Assembly (NCBI RefSeq): GCF_001889525.1
Contig: NZ_CP018192.1
Location: 434,001 to 498,000, forward strand
Direction of reading: 5' to 3'
DNA length: 64,000 bases
From: Granulibacter bethesdensis
GTDB lineage: Bacteria; Pseudomonadota; Alphaproteobacteria; Acetobacterales; Acetobacteraceae
A program made the translations under genes and the position numbers. Of the stretch, positions 7,726 to 14,576 are shown piece after piece; position 1 is the stretch's first letter, and every line of letters starts with the position of its first letter. The notes under the pieces are model-generated. The model ran no database searches. It was not told the DNA's origin and saw nothing but the letters and a program-made list of their open reading frames with translations.

Positions 7726-9048
7726 TCATCCGTTCCGGCTGATTTCATACAGAGCGATGGCGGTGGCGACGGAGACATTCAGGCTCTCCATCCCCTCAGC
7801 CATGGCGAGGGATACGATTTCATCGCAGTTTTCCCGCGTCAGGCGCCGCAGCCCGTCCCCTTCTGCGCCCATCACCAGCGCCACGCGGCGCTTGCCCAGT
7901 GCCGGGCCGGATAAGGGGGCGCCTTCCGCATCGAGACCGACCACCCATAGATCGGCGGCTTTCAGCGCCGCGAGGGTGCGGGCGATGTTGACCACGCGCA
8001 GCATCGGCAGCCGGTCCAGCGCACCGGAGGCAGCCTTGGCCATGGTGCCGCTTTCTTCTGGAGCGTTCCGGTCCTGCACGATGACGCAGCAGGCCTGAAA
8101 AGCTGCGGCAGAGCGGAGAATGGCGCCGACATTGCGAGGATCGCTGACTTGATCCAGCACCAGAACCGGGCCGGGACGCTGCGCCAGAATCTCATCCAGC
8201 GGCGGGGAGGGCAGCTTGTCCGCCAGCAGGGCAATGCCCTGATGCACCGATTCGGTACCGAGCAACTGATCCATATGTGCGCGTTCCGTGCGCTCCGGTG
8301 CCAGTGCCCAGGGTGGCGGCAGGCGTTCGGCAAGGGTTGCCTCGGCCTCTTCGGTCAGCAGCAGGCGACGGAGACGACGTGCCGGATTACGCAGAGCGGC
8401 CTCGACCGCGTGCAGGCCATGCAGCCAGACTGCGCCCACCGGTGCCTGCAATGCCCGTCCGCCGGAGCGGGAAGGACGCTCTGCAGCGGGTTGCGCATGC
8501 GCGGTGGTGTCCGATCTGGAATGGTCGGAACGCGGGCGGCGCTCGGCATGCTCATCGGAGCGGTTGGCTCCATCACGCGGACGGAAAGAGCGTCCTCCTG
8601 ACGGTCGTTCACCGCCCTGCCGATGACGGGTGGGGCGTTCCGTGCGTTCCCCGAAACTCTGCTCATCCCTGGGAGCATCGAAACGCGGACGCCGTTCCGT
8701 GCGCTCGCTGGAATGATGGCCGGATTGGGAGGCTCCATCATGGGAACGAAAAGAGGGTTTGCCGCTTGCCGGGCGTTCTCCGCCCTGATAGGGGCGCTCC
8801 CCACGCTCGGCGAATCGCTGTTCACGCGTGGGCCTGTTGCCCTCGAAGCGCGGCTTGTCGGAGCGTGAGCGGTATTCCCCGCCCTGTTCGCTGCGTGCGG
8901 CCCCCTCACGGGATCGGAAGGATTTTCCTCCCGATGGACGGGCACCGCCGCTTTGATCGCTGCTGGAGCGTCCTGAGCGGGAAAAACCGCTGGAGGATGC
9001 GTTTTTTGTGGGCCGACCACGGCCCGTATGTTTTGAAGGTGGCTTCAT
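7726..9048 (-). CDS. rlmB: 23S rRNA (guanosine-2'-O-)-methyltransferase RlmB with long disordered N-terminal extension
   Basis: A 440-residue SpoU/SPOUT methyltransferase. The catalytic half shows the L30e-like substrate domain (HGLHAVEAALRNPARRLRRLL, residues 210-230) and SPOUT motifs DPRNVGAILRSA (motif 1), VMGAEGDGLR (motif 2) and ESLNVSVATAIALYE (motif 3, C-terminal knot). E. coli RlmB makes Gm2251 in 23S rRNA. Residues 1-195 are a low-complexity Arg/Ser/Gly/Glu extension absent from the 243-residue E. coli enzyme and containing about three degenerate repeats. The basic tail probably binds RNA, which is inference. It lies just upstream of, and opposite to, tRNA-Tyr. Confidence 0.9.
   Translation of the reverse strand: MKPPSKHTGRGRPTKNASSSGFSRSGRSSSDQSGGARPSGGKSFRSREGAARSEQGGEYRSRSDKPRFEGNRPTREQRFAERGERPYQGGERPASGKPSFRSHDGASQSGHHSSERTERRPRFDAPRDEQSFGERTERPTRHRQGGERPSGGRSFRPRDGANRSDEHAERRPRSDHSRSDTTAHAQPAAERPSRSGGRALQAPVGAVWLHGLHAVEAALRNPARRLRRLLLTEEAEATLAERLPPPWALAPERTERAHMDQLLGTESVHQGIALLADKLPSPPLDEILAQRPGPVLVLDQVSDPRNVGAILRSAAAFQACCVIVQDRNAPEESGTMAKAASGALDRLPMLRVVNIARTLAALKAADLWVVGLDAEGAPLSGPALGKRRVALVMGAEGDGLRRLTRENCDEIVSLAMAEGMESLNVSVATAIALYEISRNG
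8509..8952 (-). repeat. Degenerate in-frame repeat in the RlmB extension
   Basis: About three units of 40-50 residues can be lined up around RPSGGKSFRSREGA (residues 37-50), RPASGKPSFRSHDGA (92-105) and RPSGGRSFRPRDGA (148-161). Each is followed by an ERRPRxD-like or RSRSD-like basic stretch. The repeats are imperfect at both DNA and protein level, so they are old rather than recently expanded. Confidence 0.7.
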
Positions 9049-9149
9049 TGCGCTGGTATAATCTGCTTTCGCGGGGCTTTAAATATCCAGAAATGCGTAT
9101 CGGATACGTTGACAAGGCTGCCTTTTGGCTCTAGTCCGCACCCCGCTCC

Positions 9150-9235
9150 GGAGGGGTGCCCGAGTGGCTAAAGGGGACGGACTGTAAATCCGTTGGTTAA
9201 CGCCTACGTTGGTTCGAATCCAACCCCCTCCACCA
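9150..9235 (+). tRNA. tRNA-Tyr (anticodon GTA)
   Basis: Acceptor arm GGAGGGG (9150-9156) pairs with CCCCTCC (9225-9231), followed by discriminator A and an encoded CCA (9233-9235). The anticodon loop CTGTAAATC reads GTA. A long variable arm typical of tRNA-Tyr and the TTCGAAT T-loop are present. The length of 86 bases fits a class II tRNA. Confidence 0.97.
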
Positions 9236-9339
9236 TCCTTTCTCTTTGACAGGTCACAGGCCCGGATATCAGGGATGGAAAGCAAGGTACGGTTAAGGCT
9301 CGACGCCGTTCACGTCTTGCGCTAATCGGTTTCAGGGCT

Positions 9340-9413
9340 GCGGGTGTAGCTCAATGGTAGAGTTCCAGCCTTCCAAGCTGGCTGTGCGGGTTCGATTCCC
9401 GTCACCCGCTCCA
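9340..9413 (+). tRNA. tRNA-Gly (anticodon TCC)
   Basis: Acceptor arm GCGGGTG (9340-9346) pairs with CACCCGC (9403-9409), then discriminator T and encoded CCA (9411-9413). The anticodon stem-loop CCAGCCTTCCAAGCTGG reads TCC, and the T-loop is TTCGATT. It is 104 bases downstream of tRNA-Tyr and may share its transcript. Confidence 0.97.
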
Positions 9414-9494
9414 AAATTTCCCTGATTAATCAATAGCTTGTGTGCGCTGGCGCGGCCTTCTGGACCCAGCGCCCCCTCTTTGAAGCTGTCGCAA

Positions 9495-10403
9495 TTATGG
9501 GCCGCAGCCAGCGGCGCTCATCACCCCGATTTTTTCGCTGATAAACCGCTTCGCCAGCCATTGAGACGCCGGTCCCTGTGGCCGCTGCTTGTGCCAGATT
9601 AATTCCATGGCGACTGGCCAGTCCGCCGTGTCGAAGGCGAGGCGCGGAATGACGAGGTCACTGGCGGCGCTGGATGCGGCAATGATGTGATCGGAGACGA
9701 ACGCCCAGCCGATTCCCTGTCTGGCCAGTTGCAGGATGACCCACTGGCTTTCCACCCACCAAACATCGGCTGCAATGCGCAGACGGCGCTTTTCCTCACT
9801 TTCGCTGCGGGTGGCGACCATCAATTGCCGGTGCCGCTTCAGTTCCTCCCACTCGATTACCTGACTGGCGAGGGGGTGATCACGTGCGCAGACCAGTTGC
9901 AGCGGCACCCAGCCAAGTGTGTGAAAGCCCAGCACGGCCGGCAGCGTTTCCTGCCGCCACATAATGCCCAGATCGGCCTGACCATCGAGGACAAGGCGGC
10001 TCACATCCTCCATGAATGGAAACAGGATTTCCAGTTCTACGCTGGGGAAAGCTTCGGCAAAAGAGTACAGAAGGCGCGCGAGGACTGGTTCCGGGTATAA
10101 TTCGTCAACGGCCAGAACCAGCCTTGTCTCGACATGTTTTTCCAGACTGCAGGCAACGCCGATGAAATGGGCATGACGATCCAGCACGACCCGCGCCTCT
10201 GCCAGCAGGCGGGTGCCGGCTTCGGTCAGGGATGGCGTGCGCCCGGCCCGCGAAAACAGCGTCACACCCAGATCAATTTCCATATTGCTGATCGCGGTGC
10301 TGATGGCCGACTGGGCTTTTCCCAGATGACGCCCGGCAGCCGAAAAAGAGCCTGTTTCGGCTGTGGCGACGAAAATGGTCAGTTGCTCAAACGATATGTC
10401 CAT
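9495..10403 (-). CDS. LysR family transcriptional regulator, probable regulator of the adjacent PACE efflux gene
   Basis: A 302-residue LysR-type regulator. The N-terminal winged helix-turn-helix is clear (FVATAETGSFSAAGRHLGKAQSAISTAI, residues 11-38), followed by a linker helix and a periplasmic-binding-protein-like effector domain from about residue 90. It is transcribed away from the PACE transporter gene across a short gap that contains a LysR-type dyad. This is the arrangement of AceR/AceI in Acinetobacter, where the regulator activates the transporter in response to chlorhexidine or polyamines. The effector here is inferred, not shown. Confidence 0.9.
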   Translation of the reverse strand: MDISFEQLTIFVATAETGSFSAAGRHLGKAQSAISTAISNMEIDLGVTLFSRAGRTPSLTEAGTRLLAEARVVLDRHAHFIGVACSLEKHVETRLVLAVDELYPEPVLARLLYSFAEAFPSVELEILFPFMEDVSRLVLDGQADLGIMWRQETLPAVLGFHTLGWVPLQLVCARDHPLASQVIEWEELKRHRQLMVATRSESEEKRRLRIAADVWWVESQWVILQLARQGIGWAFVSDHIIAASSAASDLVIPRLAFDTADWPVAMELIWHKQRPQGPASQWLAKRFISEKIGVMSAAGCGP

Positions 10404-10417
10404 GGCTGAACGCAGGC

Positions 10418-10436
10418 CTATCTGAAAAATAGATAG
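10418..10436. promoter_or_regulatory. Candidate LysR-type operator (T-N11-A dyad)
   Basis: CTATCT (10418-10423) and AGATAG (10431-10436) form a perfect dyad with a 7-base A-rich centre, containing the LysR signature T-N11-A. It starts 15 bases upstream of the regulator's ATG, suiting negative autoregulation. A direct repeat of CTACTGA (10450-10456 and 10460-10466, exactly 10 bases apart) and GATAGATAG (10465-10473) nearby may be the activation half-sites. Confidence 0.55.
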
Positions 10437-10523
10437 TATCTAACTTTATCTACTGAATTCTACTGATAGATAGAGCCAAGTCGCCTGTTCAGCGGGCTTA
10501 ATGAAGTGAAAATGGTGACCATC

Positions 10524-10961
10524 ATGCGTTCGTCGTGGGATCGTATCCGGCATGCCATCCTGTTCGAGGTGATCGGTCTTCTGTTGCTGATTCCGATCGG
10601 TCATGCCGTACTGGGTGTGGATACGGGGACTTTCGGTAGTCTGAGCGTCATTGTCGCAGTGACAGCTGCGATCTGGGCTTATCTGTTCAATCTTGGTTTT
10701 GACCAGGTGATGCTGCGATTGACTGGCTCTACCCGCAAGAACACGGCTGTGCGCGTGCTGCATGCGGCATTGTTCGAGGGGGGGATGCTTGCCATGTTTC
10801 TGCCGCTCACCGCCTGGTATTTGTCGATGAGCCTCTGGGCGGCGCTGATGACCGATATTGGCATTTCCGGATTCTATTTCGTCTATGCGTTTGCTTATAA
10901 CTGGATCTACGATCAGGTATTCCCCGTCTCCCATACACGCATTTGCGAGGCTGGTCGCTGA
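10524..10961 (+). CDS. PACE family (AceI-like) biocide/polyamine efflux transporter
   Basis: A 145-residue inner-membrane protein of four transmembrane helices made of two bacterial transmembrane pair (BTP) repeats. Repeat 1 begins RIRHAILFEVIGLLLLIPIG and repeat 2 RVLHAALFEGGMLAMFLPL; both end in FN/YNWIYD-type motifs. Counting from the ATG at 10524, the first FE glutamate is residue 15, matching the essential Glu15 of AceI, so this start is preferred over GTG 10506 or ATG 10512. PACE proteins export chlorhexidine, acriflavine or short diamines using the proton gradient. The divergent LysR gene supports the call. Confidence 0.9.
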   Translation: MRSSWDRIRHAILFEVIGLLLLIPIGHAVLGVDTGTFGSLSVIVAVTAAIWAYLFNLGFDQVMLRLTGSTRKNTAVRVLHAALFEGGMLAMFLPLTAWYLSMSLWAALMTDIGISGFYFVYAFAYNWIYDQVFPVSHTRICEAGR

Positions 10962-11006
10962 GGCGGTCGCATTGGTAACGGCCCCGTATTCGGCTATGGC
11001 GGCATC

Positions 11007-11678
11007 ATGAACACATTGGTTTTCAACAGCCGGTCCGCCGGTGCTGATGTCGCATGGATGGCGGATGGTACCGTGCTGGCCTGTCGCTCGGCTGAGGCTC
11101 AGGATGCCGCATCACGTCTGCCGGTGCTGGCTGCGGAGGTTGTGGAGGAGGTGGAGCGGACATATCCGGCTGGTCGCCAGCCTGATGCAGTCATCGCTTC
11201 CATCGGTCCGGGCAGTTTCACTGGTATTCGTGCAGCTTTGGCAGTGGCGCAGGGCTATGCGTTGGGAGCCGGGCTGAGGCTGGCCGGTGTTGCAGTGGAC
11301 GAGGCACTTGCCATCATGGAGCCGCCTGAGCCGGGTCATATTCTCTGGACGGTCATTCCTGCCCGGCGGGATCACGTCTATCTGAACAATGGATCCGGTT
11401 TTGGGGTGGTGCCGCTTGAGGGCATCGCTGGATTGCCGGTGCCTGGCAGTCGGATCTGGCTGATGGGGGCAGCCGCAGAGTCATGTGCCGGGTTGCTGTC
11501 CGGCCGGACCGACCTCCATCTGCGTGTCGGTGCAATGCGGGAGCCGGATGTAATGGCACTGGATCGGGTTGGTCGTGCACGCTTATCCGGGGAGATAGCA
11601 TCTCGCCCGGCATTGCCTGTTTATGCGGAAGAAGCACGGATCAAGGCTGGAACAGTCCGTCCCGCTCCCCGGACATGA
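11007..11678 (+). CDS. tsaB: tRNA threonylcarbamoyladenosine biosynthesis protein TsaB
   Basis: A 223-residue ASKHA-fold protein. The diagnostic GPGSFTGIRAALAVAQGYALG lies near residue 68 and the N-terminal phosphate-loop region (LVFNSRSAGADVAWM) is somewhat degenerate, as usual for TsaB. TsaB dimerises with TsaD to place threonylcarbamoyl on A37 of ANN-decoding tRNAs. Its stop overlaps the start of rimI (ATGA), a very common pairing in bacteria. Confidence 0.93.
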   Translation: MNTLVFNSRSAGADVAWMADGTVLACRSAEAQDAASRLPVLAAEVVEEVERTYPAGRQPDAVIASIGPGSFTGIRAALAVAQGYALGAGLRLAGVAVDEALAIMEPPEPGHILWTVIPARRDHVYLNNGSGFGVVPLEGIAGLPVPGSRIWLMGAAAESCAGLLSGRTDLHLRVGAMREPDVMALDRVGRARLSGEIASRPALPVYAEEARIKAGTVRPAPRT

Positions 11679-12187
11679 CGGCGCCTTTGCCGGATGATCA
11701 TGATGCCGTGATAGTGGTGGGTCCTGGTCATGCGGCGGTATTGGCGGTCCTGCACGAAGCGGCTTTTCCGCCGGAGGAGCAGTGGGATGAAGCGTCTTTC
11801 ATTGTACAGCTTCAGCAACCGGGGACTGTGGCTCTGATGGCGGTTGCGGGGGAGCACGCAACTGAGCCGGTGGGTTTTGTGTTGTTCCGGACCATTTTCG
11901 AGGCGTGTGAGATCCTGACCCTTGCCGTTGCACCGTATTGTCGCAGGCAGGGGATAGGTGATTTGCTGATGCGGACTGCCATGAAGCGTGCCGCCGATCA
12001 GGGTGCAGAGCATATGTTGCTGGAGGTGGAGACCACTAATCTCCCTGCCCGCACATTATATGACCGGCTCGGTTTCAGCGCGATTGGGTTGCGTCGTCAT
12101 TATTACCATGGCGGCGGTGATGCGCTGGTTCTCCGCCGTTCTTTGGGCCGTTCTCTGGACAGCACAAAGATTACTGGCGGCGAATAA
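11675..12187 (+). CDS. rimI: GNAT acetyltransferase, ribosomal protein bS18-alanine N-acetyltransferase RimI
   Basis: A 170-residue GNAT protein. The acetyl-CoA pyrophosphate loop is CRRQGIGDLL (about residue 90), preceded by ILTLAVAP and followed by LLEVETTNLPARTLYDRLGFSAIGLRRHYY, which matches the RimI C-terminal pattern including the NxxAxxLYxxxGF motif. RimI acetylates the N-terminus of bS18. The ATG overlaps the tsaB stop by the 4-base ATGA. Its 3' end overlaps the convergent TusA-like gene by 17 bases. Confidence 0.9.
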   Translation: MTAPLPDDHDAVIVVGPGHAAVLAVLHEAAFPPEEQWDEASFIVQLQQPGTVALMAVAGEHATEPVGFVLFRTIFEACEILTLAVAPYCRRQGIGDLLMRTAMKRAADQGAEHMLLEVETTNLPARTLYDRLGFSAIGLRRHYYHGGGDALVLRRSLGRSLDSTKITGGE

Positions 12188-12392
12188 GAATACGCGTCTG
12201 CCCGGGCTGCGGATGTTCGATAGCGATGATTTCGTGGCCGAGTGCGGCGGCACTGTGTGGTACGTTACGCGATGCTTCGTCTCCGGCCGTCAGCACGGAC
12301 AGCAATGCTCCGGATGGAAGCTTGTCCAGTGCGATCCGGGTCCGGACGAAGGTCATCGGGCATATATCCGCAGTGACATCCAGCATTGTCAT
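12171..12392 (-). CDS. TusA/SirA-like sulfurtransferase family protein
   Basis: A 73-residue protein beginning MTMLDVTADICPMTFVRTRIALDKL. The CPMTFVRT motif is the sulfur-carrier active-site motif of the TusA (YeeD/SirA) family (CPxPxxxT/L), here with Met-Thr in place of the usual Pro residues. The C-terminal half (GALLSVLTAGDEASRNVP) fits the small alpha/beta sandwich. The frame could begin earlier at 12446 for 91 residues, but the first 18 residues are not family-like. A sulfur-relay role is likely; the acceptor is unknown. The 3' end overlaps rimI on the other strand. Confidence 0.8.
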   Translation of the reverse strand: MTMLDVTADICPMTFVRTRIALDKLPSGALLSVLTAGDEASRNVPHSAAALGHEIIAIEHPQPGQTRILIRRQ

Positions 12393-12476
12393 TGTTTCGC
12401 TGGTTCTTTCCGGTATTGAAAAGGGATATGATTCATACTGGTGCATATAGATACCATTATTTTAAGAAACACCCTG

Positions 12477-12504
12477 TTGATTAAACAGCGTTGACAAGTA
12501 TAAT
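12477..12504 (+). promoter_or_regulatory. Candidate sigma-70 promoter of the MucR-like gene
   Basis: TTGATT (12477-12482) and TATAAT (12499-12504) are separated by 16 bases and end 38 bases upstream of the start codon, in an AT-rich stretch. A short dyad CTGTT-GATTA-AACAG overlaps the -35 element. MucR proteins commonly repress their own gene, so this could be an autoregulatory site, which is inference. Confidence 0.45.
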
Positions 12505-12542
12505 AATGCGATCATTTTGTTTTTTAACAAGGCTGTTTCTTG

Positions 12543-12956
12543 ATGTCCAATTCAGAGGCGTCTGCTGATTTACTGGCGTTGACTGCACAGATTGTTTCCG
12601 CCCACATCTCCAATAATGCGATTCAGACCGAATCACTTCCTGGATTCATTCAGGAAGTCTATCGTGCGATCTCGAATCTTGGGCATGAGGAACAGGTTCC
12701 GGTCGAAAAGCCACAGCCTGCCGTTCCTGTCCGCAAATCCGTTTTTCCAAATTATATCGTCTGCCTGGAAGACGGCAAGAAGCTGAAAATGCTGAAGCGG
12801 CATCTGAAGAGCGTCTATAACATGACCCCGGAACAATACCGGGAGCGTTGGGGCCTGCCGCCGGACTATCCCATGGTGGCACCTGAATATGCGACGCATC
12901 GCAGTTCCCTGGCCAAGAAAATCGGCCTTGGGACCAAGCCCAGGGTGCGGGACTGA
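12543..12956 (+). CDS. MucR/Ros family zinc-finger transcriptional regulator
   Basis: A 137-residue regulator starting MSNSEASADLLALTAQIVSAHISNNAI. The C-terminal half carries the prokaryotic zinc finger of the Ros/MucR family, YIVCLEDGKKLKMLKRHLKSVYNMTPEQYRERW, where the second ligand position is Asp instead of Cys, as in MucR. The N-terminal part fits the oligomerisation region. In other alphaproteobacteria these proteins act as H-NS-like repressors of exopolysaccharide, motility and virulence genes at AT-rich sites. The start is ATG 12543, next to an in-frame alternative TTG. Confidence 0.92.
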   Translation: MSNSEASADLLALTAQIVSAHISNNAIQTESLPGFIQEVYRAISNLGHEEQVPVEKPQPAVPVRKSVFPNYIVCLEDGKKLKMLKRHLKSVYNMTPEQYRERWGLPPDYPMVAPEYATHRSSLAKKIGLGTKPRVRD

Positions 12957-12975
12957 ACTGCACAATTGTAGTCGG

Positions 12976-13010
12976 AAAAGGCGGCCGGATCATGTCCTGC
13001 CGCCTTTTTT
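12976..13010 (+). terminator. Rho-independent terminator after the MucR-like gene
   Basis: AAAAGGCGG (12976-12984) pairs with CCGCCTTTT (13000-13008), with extra internal GGA/TCC pairing, and ends in a six-T run. It starts 20 bases past the stop codon. Confidence 0.88.
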
Positions 13011-13174
13011 GTGCATGCTGCGATTATAAGCATGGTGATCTGGCTGTCTTTCATGGCATCGTCATGATACCGGTTATCGACACGCTATGTCTGATCGGCT
13101 ACCTCGCAACAGATCAGCAACCTGTCTGAGTGATCGGGCCGGGCTGAATGGGATCAATCGGACGTTAAGGATCG

Positions 13175-13729
13175 ATGGGAAGCCGCCCGATGGAACGCCG
13201 CTCTTCTGAGCCTTCTCCGGTTCGCCGTACTCCGGCAAACCATTCCCCCCATGCGCCAGAACGGCAGGGTGGCAGCAGCATAGAGCGGATGTGCGTTGAG
13301 CGGGGCCTCAAAATGACCGGCCAGCGCCGTGTGATCGCCCGCGTTCTGTCGGAAGCCAGTGATCATCCGGATGTGGAGGAGCTGTACCGCCGCGCCTCCG
13401 CCCTTGATGCCCGTATCTCCATCGCGACGGTCTATCGCACTGTGCGGCTGCTGGAAGACAAGGGAATCCTCGCCCGCCGTGATTTCGGCGGTGGACGTGC
13501 CCGCTACGAGGCCAGCGAACATGGGCCTCATTATCATCTGATCGATGTCGAGACCGGCAAGGTGATCGAATTCGAGGATGAGGAACATGAACGCCTGATG
13601 CGGTCCATTGCGGCCCGGCTGGGGTTCAGCCTCGTTTCACTACGTCTGGAACTGTTCGGTCGGAAACTGGTCGACCCTGCAGCCGCAGATCAGAAAACGG
13701 CTGCTGCAAAACGAAAGTCAGGCCGATGA
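13175..13729 (+). CDS. fur: Fur family transcriptional regulator
   Basis: A 184-residue protein with a roughly 40-residue basic N-terminal extension, then the Fur winged helix (ERGLKMTGQRRVIARVLSEASDHPDVEELY, residues 43-73; ISIATVYRTVRLLEDKGIL for the recognition helix). The metal-binding region is HGPHYHLIDVETGKVIEFEDEEHE. The C-terminal CxxC structural zinc site of E. coli Fur is absent, as in many alphaproteobacterial Fur/Mur proteins, so sensing of iron or manganese cannot be decided. AAGGA precedes the ATG. Its stop overlaps olsB by 4 bases (ATGA). Confidence 0.88.
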   Translation: MGSRPMERRSSEPSPVRRTPANHSPHAPERQGGSSIERMCVERGLKMTGQRRVIARVLSEASDHPDVEELYRRASALDARISIATVYRTVRLLEDKGILARRDFGGGRARYEASEHGPHYHLIDVETGKVIEFEDEEHERLMRSIAARLGFSLVSLRLELFGRKLVDPAAADQKTAAAKRKSGR

Positions 13730-14562
13730 CCGCTGAGACCCCCTTAGGAATTGCGACACGAAGCGAACGAAGCTTCGGAGAACTCCGTGCCGGCAATCTG
13801 GGGGTCCGTATTGCGGAAAGCCCGTCTGAAATCATCGCGGCTCAGGCGCTGCGGTATCGCGTATTTTACGAGGAAATGGGAGCCGAGCCAGCCCCCGCCA
13901 TTCGCCGGGACCGGCTGGACCGGGATGAATTTGATCCCGTCGCCGATCATCTTCTGGTAATCGACCATGAGCGCGGCAGCGGACCGGAGGCCATTGTCGG
14001 CACATACCGCCTGATTCAGGATGCGGATGCGCGCAAAGTCGGGCGTTTCTATACTTCCAACGAATATGACATTTCCATCCTCACCTCCTTTCCGGGCAAG
14101 CTGCTGGAGTTGGGTCGCTCCTGCATTGCCTCCGATTATAGGGGGCGTGCCGCCATGCAACTGATGTGGCGTGGCATTGCCGCCTATATCTTTCTGCACC
14201 GGATCGACCTGATGTTCGGCTGCGCCAGTCTGCCGGGTACCAATGTCGAGGCACTTTCGACTGAGCTGACTTATCTCTATCGCAATCATCTGGCTCCCCC
14301 GGGTCTACGCCCCCGTGCGCTGGAAAGTCGGTATATCGACATGCGCCGGCTTGATCCGGTTGAGCTGGATATCCGGCGGGCACAGGCGATGCTGCCGCCC
14401 CTGATCAAGGGTTACCTTCGGTTGGGCGGGTTTATCGGTGATGGGGCAGTCGTTGATACCGAATTCAACACCACTGATGTTGCAGTCGTGGTCAAGACGG
14501 ATCTGATCACGGATAAATATTACCGCCATTACGAACGTCAGCTGCGTGATGCACTGACTTGA
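13726..14562 (+). CDS. olsB: L-ornithine N(alpha)-acyltransferase OlsB (ornithine lipid synthesis)
   Basis: A 278-residue GNAT-fold acyltransferase of the OlsB/hemolysin-acyltransferase family. Typical stretches are AAQALRYRVFYEEMGAEP near residue 42, VGTYRLIQ near 88, ELGRSCIASDYRGR near 125 and FGCASLPGTN near 165. OlsB attaches a 3-hydroxy fatty acid from acyl-ACP to ornithine to make lyso-ornithine lipid; OlsA would complete the reaction but is not adjacent. The start overlaps the fur stop (ATGA). Ornithine lipids replace phospholipids or aid acid tolerance, which suits an acetic acid bacterium. Confidence 0.87.
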   Translation: MTAETPLGIATRSERSFGELRAGNLGVRIAESPSEIIAAQALRYRVFYEEMGAEPAPAIRRDRLDRDEFDPVADHLLVIDHERGSGPEAIVGTYRLIQDADARKVGRFYTSNEYDISILTSFPGKLLELGRSCIASDYRGRAAMQLMWRGIAAYIFLHRIDLMFGCASLPGTNVEALSTELTYLYRNHLAPPGLRPRALESRYIDMRRLDPVELDIRRAQAMLPPLIKGYLRLGGFIGDGAVVDTEFNTTDVAVVVKTDLITDKYYRHYERQLRDALT

Positions 14563-14576
14563 TTGCATCGCCTGTA

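Noticed and set aside
8509-8952. Possible mobile or phase-variable repeat
   Set aside because: The units are degenerate, in frame and part of a conserved enzyme; there is no recent duplication at DNA level.
9079-9285. A minus-strand frame across tRNA-Tyr
   Set aside because: It spans a clear tRNA gene on the other strand.
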